Under the pieces are notes generated by a model. That model was not told where the DNA came from, did no database searches, and saw only the letters and a list, made by a program, of their open reading frames with translations. A stretch of DNA of 64,000 nt. It comes from Neckera pumila (lineage: Eukaryota > Streptophyta > Bryopsida > Hypnales > Neckeraceae). The position numbers and the translations under genes were made by a program. Of the stretch, positions 10,405-23,074 are shown piece by piece; within the stretch, counting starts at the first letter, position 1; each line of letters opens with the position of its first letter. Where the stretch lies: NCBI GenBank assembly GCA_963969595.1, contig OZ018418.1:9181001-9245000 (forward strand). The letters are read 5' to 3'.

Positions 10405-12880
10405 TCAATCGGAATAAGAGTCTAGAATTTTGTTGAGAACATCAATTTGAGCTGCGGGTATTTTTAGAACACATTTGACAGTGTCCTTCTTCACCCTCGA
10501 CTTCCAAGCTATGACCAACACATTTGTTTTGGCCAACACTGGATTCTGGGTCTTGTCCACTTTCCAACGCAATCCTTTGGCGGAGTCCCATCCAAAATAA
10601 CTCTCTTGAACATTTTGGTCGCAAGACGTGGGCTTAAAATATTGACTCAATACACAATTAGGAAGATCTGGGTTAGTGAAAGGGTTAGTCAAGGCTCTCG
10701 CAATCCATATAGGCTTTGCATTACCATCAGCTGGTCAAACAGCGACAAAATATCCTTTGAAAACATCACAAGCCACTCGGAAAGAGGGCAATGGGCGATT
10801 GCAAAGTTGCCCAATAAAGGCATCATCTTAGCAAACTCCTCACAAACCTCACCATCTTCACTAAGTTTGTCCTCCTCAATTGGATTGACGTGAGAAGAAG
10901 GCCTGAAGCTGTCCTTCAATGTTGCAGACGGTTCAATTGGCTCTCTCAAGGTTGCATTGACCGCTTGCCAATACAACACCAAATGTTCAAAGCGTCTCTT
11001 GTACTCTCCACTTCTGTCTTCCTCACACAATCCCTCCCAATGCTTGATAGACCCAGACAATCCCTTGTATATATCATCTACGTTTTGCATCGGGAGGTGA
11101 ACAACAGGCAATGGATCCCCACAAGGCCAAGTACTCCTTCTGAATTTTCTTGCCATAATTTGATCCCCCCACCTTCCTCTAGGAGCCAATCATTATCCGT
11201 GCAGTAATGTTTGTACTTCATGATTGGAAAATCCTCGGAATTCAAATAGAACTTGAATTGTTGGGCCTTTGTATGGCCAACAAGTGCCTTGTCCTCTTCC
11301 AGAAGCAAACCTTCTATGAAGGCTTTGAAATCAGGGACCTCTTCAATGAGGTGAGGAATTGTAGGTACTGAATCTACATCCATAAAGGACTTCATGAGAG
11401 ATGGGATGGTGAGGAAGTTATCTTTCTTCAATTGCATATTCCATCTCCCGAACAAAGCATCAATGTCATCATGTGTGTGACCAACCAACATGAAATTGAC
11501 ATAAACCTCACAGAAAATTCTCTTAGCCACTAGAAGGGACCAGAATGCAAATACATATCTATTCTTGTTATCGCCAGTTGCGTTATCCATCTGAACATTC
11601 AGAATTGGAAGAAGAGGCTTTACCGGAATTGGAACTTCAAGTGGGGGACGCAAAAATGATTTACATATGACTGTTCCTCGCAATATTGCGCTAAAGAGGG
11701 GAGCAGAGCCTGGTCAAACGAATAAATCCCGAGAGGTATACTTGGAGGATAGTTCTATGTCCCGCAGAAGCTTTGCTAGCAAACCAACCGTATAGTTTGA
11801 ATTGCGTAGGAAAATATCAAGCCTGTACTGAGCGTAACGCACATCTCCATGCCCATGAGCTATCATACCCGTCACTAAGATCAGGAGCTTCATGAGTCCA
11901 TCAAGTTGCTTACTCTTGTGTGAGAAGACAGGAGACGCAGTTTTAGCATGATCTATTCTGTCATGCATGATTGTCAAGCACTCGTGAGGGTAGGCACTTG
12001 ACCTGTAGCAATTTGCGTAATACTGATCTCGATGAGCTTGAGCTTGAGCCAAAAGCTTCTCCAAACAATGGGTCCATTTGCGTTTTAGGCCTGCACATGT
12101 AGTCTTCTTCAAATTGGTATATTTGTCACACTTAGAGCAACGCGCAAAATTGTCTCTTGGTTTCTTAGCTGTATACTCAGGAAAGTTCAATTTCCTGATC
12201 TTGCTAATACTGGAAGCTGAGACTTCTTTCAACCCAAAAAATGCATTTGCTGCATTGACCTTTGAAATTGTCTCCTTCCATTTAAAGGTGGCTAGCAAAA
12301 GCATAGACACTTTTTTCTTTCCAGAAGGAAGACTGTGTGTGCGATGTGGCATATGATCTGCCGACTTTTCAAGTACACATTTCAACATAGTCGTGGCTTA
12401 TGATGTATGCTTTCAAATCTTGTGCATGCCCAAGTTCCCGTGTGCTTGAGCTTGTTGACCAGTTGCAGCTGAAAGCAATGAAAGGTGATTTCCGATACAC
12501 CAGAGATATGCCGCCATGCCACCATGCAGACGTCAATCCCTTTGAGAGTGACCACCCTCTTCCGCTAAGTGTTCCAACGGACTTGTCGATGCACGTCCAG
12601 TTTCATGTGGTACCAAAATTCAAATGATGAATTGCGATACATATGTTCACGGAAGGCCCAAATCTTGTCTCTTGGAAATGGTTGCACGCAATTGTAAGAG
12701 CAACACGTCTTGCTCAAAACAGAATTAATCGACTCATCTGCCAAAAGTTCTTTGGACTTCACACAGGTTTCAGGAGGAGAAACTTTAACAGATGTTTCAT
12801 ACGGCTTTGCATTCAAAGATGATGCCTGTAACCAAAAAACTGCATGGCAGTTGAAGCCATGTCAAACCTCATGATCTCAA
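10405..12880 (-). pseudogene. DUF7869-like putative DDE transposase, copy 1
   Basis: Paralogue of the gene at 46434-49277 (colinear, by-eye alignment along nearly the whole length). Visible parts, N to C: ESINSVLSKTCCSYNCVQPF; CSKCDKYTNLKK with ECLTIMHDRIDH; VTGMIAHGHGDVRYAQY; then ILNVQMDNATGDNKNRYVF and VGHTHDDIDALFGRW. The last two blocks are the hallmark of the DUF7869 family; the Asp of QMDN and the acidic HTHDDID suggest an RNase H-like DDE active site (inference). The C-terminus ends LRWKVDKTQNPV..KIPAAQIDVL with TGA at 10405-10407. Damage: TAG at 12565-12567, frame disruption around 12390-12560, TGA at 11714-11716 where copy 2 has GGA, and a small deletion near 11140 that shifts frame. 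The catalytic core itself remains open. Confidence 0.7.
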
Positions 12881-13360
12881 AGACTAGTCCCTCTCAAGAA
12901 CACTCGATCAATGGGCCATGCTCAAAGAGAGTATTTCCAATCTTCTAGAACGACTGGAAAGTCAAGGGACTTTGAAATTTGGACCGCGACTACAGAATCC
13001 CCTAACGATCTATCGCAACCTAGAACAAGGTCAGACCTCAAGCTATGACAAATTCCATCTGCCACTGGTAGACCAATAGCATTCATGAGGACGACAACCT
13101 TCGTGCTTCATAAACATCATGGGATTCCTTCGCAGATCGAAATGCCAACATCCTCTTAGGGAGTATTTTCAATCTCTCCTTTGTCAAAGGTGTCAACCTC
13201 TAGTGGTTGTCTCAAGTCCATGGTACTTGGATAGAGGTTACAAACATTTGTTAAAAACCGTAGTAGTCATAATACATAAGGAGTTCATCTTGAATCAAGG
13301 TGAATACACATTCTCATGAAGTCAAGCTCACCGGTAATCACATTTGTTATCAATCATCTT
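12881..13360. other. 5' flank of copy 1, nothing recognised
   Basis: The sequence upstream of the DUF7869 copy 1 frame lacks the DUF8039-like N-terminal exon visible in copy 2, so copy 1 seems truncated or diverged here. No other feature was recognised. Confidence 0.35.
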
Positions 13361-13900
13361 TGGTTCATCTCAAACCGAGATAAACTGCTACTTTGGTGAT
13401 TCCGATAATATTTAGTAGTTCAGATATTCAATAGTCTGGATTTGTAGTAGTCTGGAATTCATCTCCATTCGAGATGAATTGCTGATCAGATGTTAGTCAA
13501 AGTACCTGAGAATTTTGATCAATAATGAGATCATATCACCCTTCGAGAACTAAACAGTAGTCTGGAATTAAGCAGTTTGGATTTATATTTGTCTGGAATT
13601 CATCTCCATTTGAGATGAAATTCTGATCAGCCGTAAATCAAAGTACCTGGGATTTTTTGATCAGCCATAAGATCATATCGACCTCCTAGAATTGAACAAT
13701 AGTCTGGATTTAAGCATTCTAAACTTCAGTAGTCTGGATTTATATTAGTCTAGAACTCATCTTGAATCGAGATGACTTGTTGATCCGTTGTTAGTCAAAA
13801 TACTTCAAAATTTTGATCAATAAGGAGATCATATCAACCTCAGAGAACTGAACATATTGATCTCCGAGAAGTTTGAGAACTGAACATAGAACCTCCAATA
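13361..13900. repeat. degenerate tandem repeat, ~140-157 bp, with hairpin core
   Basis: Three clear units begin GTCTGGAATTCATCTC or similar at 13450, 13591 and 13748, with a weaker one near 13363. Each carries a hairpin of AATTCATCTC and GAGATGAATT with a ~5-nt loop, followed by GATCAG, (T)AGTCAAAGTACCT and ATGAGATCATATC. Trailing degenerate pieces (GAGAACTGAAC repeats) run to about 14050. Confidence 0.7.
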
Positions 13901-14765
13901 TAGAACCTCCGAGAACTGAACAACAATCTCACCTAGTGGACTTTTGTGAGATTCCTGTTCAGTTCATTAATCAGAACCTATTTGTCTATTTATGATCTCA
14001 ACCCACTGAGATTCTTCTTCAGTTCTCAGAACTTTGAGAACTAAATATTTGAACCTCCAACAATTTCAAAGATCATCGATCAATATCAGTTCCCGAATTC
14101 AGTCTACGGTATTAGTCAACTCAATTCATGTTGGTTTCTATAGGTCTGGTTTGGTTACTCATCGCCCTTCTAATTGAGTGCCGAATTCTGAATTCTCACT
14201 CTCAATCACAATTGTTCTACATCATCAGGTCGAATCAAGCAAAACTACCCTAAACCCTATTGTCTGCAACTCCAAAAAGTTCTTTCTATTTGGAGCTCCC
14301 AAGCCAGGGAAGTGATCAATACTATACGCTGCAAGTGGAGCCAGAGGTGTTGCATATTTTAACGCGTTTAAGCTCTGGTCATCTTGTTGCCTAAGTACTA
14401 AGTGACAAATTCTAGAAATTTAGGAATTTACAACAATTTTAATGACCTTTTTACATGAGAGCAAAGATGTATCAAATCCCGAATTTGTCTGCTTTCCTTG
14501 GAATTCAAAGATTGCATGACAATGTCCAAAGATTCAAGAGAAACACAATCCTCAAGAAGAATCAACATCAATTACCCACTTCAACAACACATAGAAATCT
14601 AACATTGAAGAGCATTGACAATCACTAACTCTATCACAGCTACTTGCAGTTCAGATAACGCTGGACAGATAGGAACGCCTCGTGAATCCGCTTGAGATGA
14701 ACACCCGCATACCTTGGAATGGGAGACCTGCAATCTCCCGAAGTCAAACACAAAGCCGTAATCTG
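13901..14765. other. intergenic, degenerate repeat remnants only
   Basis: Scattered GAGAACTGAAC-type remnants of the preceding array reach about 14050. Beyond that I see no gene, RNA or clear repeat. Confidence 0.35.
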
Positions 14766-14945
14766 TACCAAGACGCAACCGAAGGAGCCTTGACACCACT
14801 GAAGAGAGCCGCTTGAACGCACCAACATGCAGTGTGTGCGCAAGCGGAGGGGCCTCAATTGCACTAAAGGGAGCCGTATTCTGTACCAACACGCAGTGTT
14901 TGAGTGTGCAAGGGGGGCTCGATTGCACTAAAGAGAGGCTCAAAA
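14766..14945 (+). repeat. short tandem duplication, ~65-bp units
   Basis: Three degenerate units begin near 14766, 14820 and 14885 (ACCAACA(T/C)GCAGTGT) and end with GCACTAAAG(G/A)GAG. The second and third units are most alike. The GC content is higher than in the surroundings. Frames on both strands across it are by-products of the duplication. Confidence 0.6.
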
Positions 14946-15199
14946 ACAACCAAAATGGCAGAATTGAAGAAGCTAAAGAGGGCAATGCTACAGTACAGCA
15001 AGCGGAAGTGAACACCAAACAAAGAATAAGGACTGGAGTGAGGACAAACAAAGGGAATGTGCGGGACAATTCTAGAGGAAAGATAGAGCGGCATTTTCAA
15101 AAGGTCCTGACAAAAGCACAATAATACTCGGTACGTGGATTTGTGGAGGCTTCTACGGACATAAAAATTTAATGCGTCATACTTTGAATCTTCTATGTC

Positions 15200-15899
15200 A
15201 ATCAAGTGCAGAATGAAATTAGATTCTTGTCAATTCCTGAGCTTCACGTCTGTCATCCTTCTGGAATGCAGGTGCTACAGGCTTAACTTAGGGCGGCTAA
15301 GTTAAGGCGGTGGGCTTGCAGACGACGATTTTTAGAAGTGCCTGTCATCTTTTAGGTGGAGGCTTCATGGGTTATGAATCATTCACTTACCGTTCACGAG
15401 TTATGAAAAAGCAGATTTGCTGCTCAGAAGGCAAACTTATTGTTCACACGTTTTGAGAATGCACTGTACCATTTTCAGAGTGATTTTTTAATGTGATTTG
15501 CAAAAATAATAAAACCTGTAGTATTGTAATTACGATATCAATAATATACCAATCTTTTAACAAACAATGAAAGGAGCCATATTCTAATAAACTATTAGAA
15601 GAGTGACAATATCCAATGTTAACTAATTAAGGTCAAGACTTGAGGGACAAGATCCAGGTTCAAGGTATAAGGGTTACAATTGAAAGTATAGGGTGTAGGA
15701 CTGAGGTCAAACTTCCACCAATACTTCTGAAAACTCTTGTAATTTAATTTATTCAAAGTTCAACAATAATTAATATTTCCCTTCTAGTTTCGTGTTTTCT
15801 AAGAAAATGATAATAAAAATTCCATATGCTCCTAATGTTTTGTATTATTACATTGGGATTCACATGTGATAAGTAAATGGAGAAAGAGTGGATAATACT
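15200..15899. other. AT-rich intergenic
   Basis: No gene or clear repeat seen. The sequence grades into the ~90-bp array that follows. Confidence 0.35.
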
Positions 15900-16560
15900 T
15901 ACAAAGTGATGGAGACTACTATTCTACAAATCATTGATTTTAGATTCAATTGTGATTTATTTTTACGTAAGGTGGGGGGGAGGCACCAAATACAAAGTGA
16001 TGGAGTCTACTTTTCTATCAACCATTGAGTGAGGATCCACTTGTAATTTTTTTTGAAAAAGGTGGGAGGAGGCACTAATTACAAAGTGATGGAGTTTACT
16101 TTTCTATCAGTCATTGACTTTGGATTAACTTGTGAATTTTTTTGAAAAGAGGGGGAGGCACCATAACAAAGTGATGGAGTCCAATTTCTTATCATTGAAT
16201 TGGGATTCACTTGTGATAAAAAAAAATGGATAGGCAGTGGAAACAATTACAAAGCTATGCAATCCAATTATTTTTTATTGAGTTTGGATTACTTTTGACA
16301 AAAAGCAAATGGGAAGGGAGTGGCACCAATTAGTAAGTAATAGACTCTAATTTTATTATCTTTGAGTTGAGATTCATTTCTAATTAAAAAAATGGTGAGG
16401 GAATGAACCAATTACAAAATGATGTTGGGATTCATTTCTATTAAAAAGAATGGGGTGGGAATGAACCAATTACAAAGTGATGCTAGGATTCATTTCTGTT
16501 AAAAAAATGGAGAGGGAATGAACCAATTTCAAAGTCATGGAGTTTAATGATGTATTAAAC
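15900..16560 (+). repeat. degenerate tandem array with shrinking period (92 to ~60 bp)
   Basis: The word TACAAAGTGATGGAG or variants occurs at 15900, 15991, 16080, 16165, 16248, about 16331, 16410, 16467 and 16528. Spacing falls from about 91 to about 60 bp. Units also share GGATTCA(C/T)TTGTGAT and a G-run/AGGCACCAA block. Two further units lie at about 18155-18240. Confidence 0.75.
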
Positions 16561-16773
16561 AAAATGGAATTATGACTCAATCTTATCCACTTCTAGATAT
16601 TTTTGTAGAACTACTCTCAATTTTCCATTTTGCAAAAAAAGCCCATATCAAATAGTTGGGCAAGTATGAATTTTGTTTTAGTCACACCACTAAATGGGAT
16701 CAATTAGTTAAACACTTACTCAAATCTTTTTTCCTTACTACTTGATGGTCTCAATTAGTAAGATATTTTGGGG

Positions 16774-17105
16774 ATCATGGACCATTTTCATATAAATTGA
16801 AAATTGGAGTCAAGGACACTTCACATTCCCATTTTTTTGAACAACACATACTCATGATTTATTCTAGTGTGTAATTTTAGGGATCATGGGCCATTTTCAT
16901 ATACAATGGAAATTGGAGCCAAAGATACTTCACATTCCTATTTTTTTTAACAATACCAATTCATGATTTATACTAGTGTCTAATTTCAATTATCATGGAC
17001 CATTTTCATATAAAATGGAAATTGGAGCCAAGGACACTTTACATTCCCATTTTTCTTAACAATAACAATTCATGGTTTATTCTAGTATGTAACTTCAATG
17101 ATTTT
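16774..17105 (+). repeat. 109-bp tandem repeat, three units
   Basis: ATCATGG(A/G)CCATTTTC begins units at 16774, 16883 and 16992, exactly 109 bp apart. Each unit contains the hairpin CCATTTTCATATAAAATGG (decayed in the first two) and ends ATTCATGATTTATACTAGTGT-like sequence. Confidence 0.8.
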
Positions 17106-18699
17106 GGACCGCAACCAAAATCAAACTAAAACTAAAACAAAAGAGGGGGTGGGGGTCCCGAAAACGAATACAAGCTTCACCCCATACTTGTAGAGCGTGA
17201 GAGGACGGTCCATTTGGTCTCTGGGGTTGTTTGACTATGACAAACAAGCCTTCTTATAGGAAGTCTGCCACTACTTACCAAACAATATGGAATAATTAGA
17301 AGGTCGCGTCCTTCTAATCACAGGCATGATCAATTGGTGCTGGCTGAATAATTTATTTTCTTGTAGTCAAGTTTAACTACCTCAGTTCATTTTGGATCTC
17401 TACCTAGGACTTTATTGGTCTTTTGAATTCAACTTAAACTAAATTAAGTTTCAAGTGAACATAGAAGCTTCTTCATGTCATTAACATAAAGTCTTTTCAA
17501 AAATTAGTTGATTTAGGACCTCTATCTACTTTGAGAGTGTTGTCAATTCTATAATTAAATTATATCTGAACATAGTATTTCTTCATGTCATTAAGAAGGC
17601 AATAAAATTGGTTGATTTAAGACCTCTACCTACTTTGATGGTCTTGTCAATTCAATACACAAAAAATGAAAATGAACAGGGATGCAAGAGCCTTGTTACT
17701 GTAAATAATGAATTAATAGGTTCTAAAAATGCCATTCTCATGAATTTCCAAAGAATAAAAAACAAATGAATTCCTAAGTGCAGTTGGCTACTTGGCTTGC
17801 ATTCTCATCCATTTTGCAGAATGGCACAAGCACAAAATGAAAATAATAATGAAAATAATAATATACAATTCATGCTCTTATACCTTATAATTCAAAGAAG
17901 TGAGCCAAATTATTTTAGAAATTCATTTAAAAAGCATTTTAGAATAGATTTTTTGTTGATTAACTTCCTTATTAAAACAATGCCACCATTAGGTATATTT
18001 GTATATTATCCCATTTTGGAGATATTAACGATTTAGTTTTTTTCTTGATCTTTGACGTACTTGTACTTTATAATTTTTTAATTTAATTTAATGAAGTGTG
18101 TTTCAGTAGAAGTTTTTGGGGATTCAATACTTTGCACCAAAAATGGACAGGGAATGAACCAATTACAAAGTGATGTTGGGATTCATTTCTAAGACAAAAA
18201 ATAGGAAGCAAATGAACAAATTACAAAGTGATGGAGTCCAATTCAAATGGGAATTTTGAAGTTTAAAATGCAAAAAGGATTTATGTGAACCAAAATTGGA
18301 TATGGTTAAGGAGATCCAAAGACTCCCCTTTTGATCACGCACTTTCTAAGTATTGTTGGAATTCTCATCACATTATAATGTAGCAAAAAATGGATATTCC
18401 ACTCATTACATCTTTTCATTAGAAGATATTGGTGTGTGTATCTTACGTTTTGTCATACCATATAATATAGTACAGAATATCTTCATGTTAATAAAATTTT
18501 GGTGTCATTCACTTTTAGAGATTGAATTAATAAATTGTTTTTATGTACATTTATGAACTTCACATTGCAATTCAAATTGAATGTTTGAAATTCTTTAGAA
18601 TTCCAAACAGGAATCCAAATTCAACCTTGTAAATAGATATTTTAGTAGTTTGGTTCAAATTAAACAACAACCATTTCTATGGCCAAATTTGAGATCCCA
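17106..18699. other. AT-rich intergenic
   Basis: No convincing gene. An Asn-rich frame near 17.8 kb comes from AATAAT-type simple sequence. Two stray units of the 15.9-kb array lie at 18155-18240. Confidence 0.4.
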
Positions 18700-19170
18700 A
18701 ACAGATAATTTACACCAATCCAAGTGCCCAACTCCCAAAAAATTAGGATGTGAAGAATAATGAAAAATTACACCTGAACAAAACAGTCCTACACCAAAAA
18801 AACTGGGTGTGAAAAAAATCGGACCTTTCACACCAACCCAAGTGTCAACCTCCAAAAAAAAGGATGTGAAAAAATATGAAAGTTTTTACCTAAACCAAAG
18901 AGCCCTCCACTCATATTCATACTTAGTCACCCCCCCCCAAAAAATAGGGTGTGAAAAATAATCAAAACTTTTGCATCGATTGTGTCATACATAAATATAT
19001 AGGATGTAAAAAAGAATAGAAAATTTCAAACCAAACCAAGTGTTTAATTGGGGATTTAATAAAAAAATAGGGTTTGAAATTTAATTTAATTTTTTCTTTT
19101 AATCAAAGTGTCTTACCCACAAAAAATAGTATATGGAAAAGAATGAAATTTTTTAGACCAAGTAAAAAGT
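18700..19170. repeat. degenerate ~60-85-bp tandem repeat
   Basis: Recurrent block of CCAA(C/T)CCAAGTG, an A-run, then (A/T)GG(A/G)TGTGAAAAA. Copies start near 18706, 18783, 18833, 18945 and 19000, with weaker ones to 19170. Period and order are irregular. No coding potential is associated. Confidence 0.6.
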
Positions 19171-21446
19171 ACAAGTCTTGGAATGCATAATCAAAGTTGT
19201 TTGAAATTGCATAGAAATAAGCTAAACTCTATGCACGTATTTATTGACTGTACTATTTTTTCAAATACTTTTGCTTCCGCTTTGCTTTTCAATTCACTTT
19301 TTTCCTTTACAAAGAAAGTTGCCTAAGAAACTGTATTCACATGGATATTAAAATGGACATAAAATAGGCCATTTTGTCAAATTTAGTAATTATAGGGTTC
19401 CTTTTATTTTTAGGTGGGAGGTAAATAGCCCCCTAACAAGTACCCCCTTGCTGCATGGGAGGTATACAATATATATAGAGTAATCCACTTGAGCGAACAT
19501 GTCTAACTACGAATTTTAGGAAAGAACAAATCATTGTTTTGGAAAAGTTATTGACATTCAGGTGCAGGTTGTTCCACTTTATTTTCTACCAACTTATAAT
19601 TCTAAGATGAAATTCTATATTCTTTGAAGGCCTTCCAATTTTGAAGTCAATAGTTGATGATATTAAATTAATATGATGTGGGATAAGAGAACAAAAGAAT
19701 ATTCATAGGTAATTCAAAATTATCATGACAAATGGGGAACCATAAAAAAGTATAAACAAACTAGAAATTATTTACTACTTTGTCAAGTGTATGGAAATTG
19801 GGATTGTAGAAGCCACCATCTGTAAAAACAATTATGTACCTGGTTTGAATGAACATTTCTATAACCAAATTAATTTTCTCTCTAACTCCTGCATGTATTA
19901 TGAAAATGATGCCTCTATCCTGCATGATGTTTAGACTTCTTTTTAATATTGAATACTATAATCATAGGAGATTTTTCTGGCATACACGTTATTTTTTTAA
20001 GGTACCAATAATTTTTTGTCCATATATTTTATGTATAGCTTCCAAATGTTAAGGTCTCTTCTATGGTGGGTCTTTTTTTTCACTTGGCAAGAGTAGAATT
20101 TGGAAATGAGATCATTTGTGTTGACATGAAGAGTCCAAATCCTAAAACTAATCCTTCACTTTTATTTGGAAAACTAAACAAAACCACATGTACATTGAAT
20201 AGAAGACTTGTATTAATTAATTCACATTTCACACCACGTGAATTTTTACCTCAGTGGTATATAAATATATATTCAATTGTCCCAGTATGTACATTTGACA
20301 TGTTTAAAACCTCATGTTATAGTTTTTTACAATAATTTGCTTCATCTTCTTTGTCCTTGTAATTTATGAAAGATGAGAGGGAGGATCTTTGAAATAATCC
20401 CTTTTCATCACCGTCAAAATTGTTGAATTTAGAAATAGCAAAAGCAATGATTCAAAAAAACAGTATGGTAAGAGTTCTATCCAACCCTTTTTTAGAATAA
20501 CATTTCAAGGACGCATAGTTGCACTTGTCTTTTACATAGGAATTTTTATGTTATTCATCAAATATAAAACATCCGCCTCAACATTTAAAGGTTATATCTC
20601 TACATTCCTTGTACCACTGTAGCTTTAGGCTACGAATTGGGATTCATGCGTAATAGGACTTTTTTGAACAATCTTTAAGAAGTGCCTTAATGGCGATATA
20701 AAATTTTGTAGCGGTGCTACAATATCAACATTCATCCATATTAGATATAAAATATCACATTGACACATATCACAAGTCTATAAATTGGTTTTCATCCTCG
20801 TTCTGGCAATTTCATCCTGTAATTTCTTTGACTTTGAATTTCTTTTTAAGATTTCATCTACGTTTTTTGTCCTTTTTTTTGGGTGCCATTTAGAGGCAAA
20901 TTCTTTTTTCTAGTGTTATTTGGCACTAGAAAGCCTCACCAAAAGCCTTCATGCGTACCATTCCTTGGTTCATAGTCATGGGCCTATCCAGGATCCACTG
21001 TTATAAATCATGCTCCACGGTTTTGGATCGGTCCTCTGCTCAAAATCCTAGCGCCACCAAAGATTGGGATCCTCCGACTCTCCTATCTATGAACCCTAAA
21101 CTCTGACGCTCCTGTCTTTCGCGGCGTAGGAATTGGAATCACAATGTGAAGAACCTGCATCTACTGAACCTCACTTTGAAAATGCTGTTCAATGCACTTT
21201 AGGGTTCCACAAATGCAAGTTCCATTCTCGCATTTGGTCTGGTGTTTAGGGTTTTGATTTGATCTTGTAGCTCGTCAGGAGAGATCTCGTGAGGTTCCTC
21301 CACTCCAAGAAACAAATTTACTTAGCTGGAAGTAGCGCAACATAGGAATTGGAAACGCAATGTGAAGAACCTACGTCTTTGAAGATGCTGTTCATTGCTT
21401 TAGGACTTAGGGTATGGAAGCTGCTTGAATGCATTTGGTGTGGTTG
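19171..21446. other. AT-rich intergenic with one short duplication
   Basis: No gene recognised. Near its end, a block reading TAGGAATTGGAA(T/A)(C)..CAATGTGAAGAACCT occurs at about 21127 and again at about 21342, a ~215-bp-spaced duplication with GC-richer, transcript-like composition. It abuts element X. Confidence 0.4.
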
Positions 21447-22562
21447 TCATACGCGCAGTCCAGGAATAAGTACCATTAACACAAAGATGTGCTAAGATAA
21501 CACGAAATATTGTCCCAGGGAATTCTAGGTGTTATTTGCAAACTAACGCTATCCAAATATCTCTCCAAAACAAAACTCCAAGCAATCCATAACTCAATTA
21601 CTTTACTCTTTCTCCTTCCAGATAACACGACCTTCCGGAATCCAATCCGGATCCGTCCTTATCTGGAATCCGGTAACTCTCAATTGTAATTCTGGTTTTC
21701 TGTACCCCTGTTTTACGCTCAAGGGTCCACTGTTGGTCTTTTAGAGGGGTAGGGACTCACCACTCATAGTTCAAACACTCACACATACACAAAGACACAA
21801 ACAATCTTCTTCCAAATTTGTAGCAGGGAAGAGGCAGACAGTAATCCTCACAACTCTCCGGATGATCTTTTTGGAAAAGAGGCCACTCAGAATCTACTTT
21901 CTACTCCTTCTCTACAACAACAAATCAAGCACCCGGAACCGGTACTGACACTTCTGTTCAAGACTCAGATTGATCCGGCAGTTGGCAGGCCTTCTGGTGG
22001 TAGGGAATATTCCACTGGAGATCGCTTATCTCCGCACGAAGTCCTTCCTATGTTCCGGACGCGCATCCACACCACTCTTTTGGATCACTATCCCAGCGAT
22101 TTAAAGACACGGTGCACTAATCTTCTTTCACAGATCCAGTACTCTCAGCATTGCCTTCTATTGATCTCACCCAGTTGACTCAGATCCAGACTCCTCCTCA
22201 CCCGTCTTCCTCACACCTCAATATTCTTGCAAACACTCTTAGTCATGCACATAGCCGGATCCAGAAATATCTACAAGTAGTCTCAAATTAAAGAAAGCAA
22301 AAGAACATAAGAACTAATGTATTCTAATAGGCTGGAATGGAATGAGAGGGCAACAAGCCTACCTTCCCTTTAATTTCCAACAACAAAGCCAAAAAAAGCA
22401 AAAAGGGCACACCTAGAAATCAGGGTGGCCAATCAAACTAACATCCGAGATAATCGGAAATCCAGGCCAGCGGCCTCCTAAGAATCTGGAACCAGATCCC
22501 ACCTTCAAAAAACTTGAGGCGGAACGAATTCAAAAATCAATCACAAAAAAATACCAAACTAA

Positions 22563-22702
22563 CTACTTCCTCCTCGATTTCTTCACGCTACTCCCTGCCT
22601 TAGTTAGTGGTGACTTCACTGGCGTGCTCTTGGTCTGCGCCCAGGTGATGATCGTGTGCCCCTGAGGTGAAGTGGCCTCTTCTTCTGACTCCCTTCCGGT
22701 CT
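22563..22702 (-). pseudogene. C-terminal end of the element X protein (beyond the insertion)
   Basis: Encodes TGRESEEEATSPQGHTII, then a Lys/Ser-rich tail ending VKKSRRK and a stop at 22563. Element Y encodes the uninterrupted equivalent (EEEECKTGRESEDKAIPPQG), so this piece was once contiguous with the frame that stops matching at 27952. The basic tail suggests nucleic-acid binding. Confidence 0.65.
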
Positions 22703-23074
22703 GTGAGTGTTTTGATCTCCACTCAAGAGACCAAACAAGCACAACCATGTTCTATAGTAATTTAGTGAATTCTACGGGTGATTGGCTATAGTAAACGAGC
22801 TCCCTTCCAAGCAATGGAGCTTTTTTACCACAAGTGTGAGTAGCTAAGTAGAAGTTGAAGGATGATTGATTTAATTCTAGGTTTTTTCCTAGTTTGAAGT
22901 ATTATCTTATCCTAAGTGTTCAATTGTTGTTTAATTAAGTCAATTCTATGTGAATTCTAATCTAGAATACGTTTTGCTGTACTTGTAACTTTATTTTTCT
23001 ATCAAATTTAAGTTTTTATTCTATCTTCCTTTGTTAATCAACCTCTATCAAGTTTCTATTATTACTATTCTAAT

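Noticed and set aside
14599..15205. Overlapping open frames on both strands, one with a hydrophobic, signal-peptide-like N-terminus
   Set aside because: They run through a short tandem duplication and mirror each other on opposite strands. No domain or splice support.
17797..18036. 79-codon Asn-rich frame starting with ATG-like codons
   Set aside because: Simple AAT repeats in AT-rich DNA, with no homologous feature or splice context.
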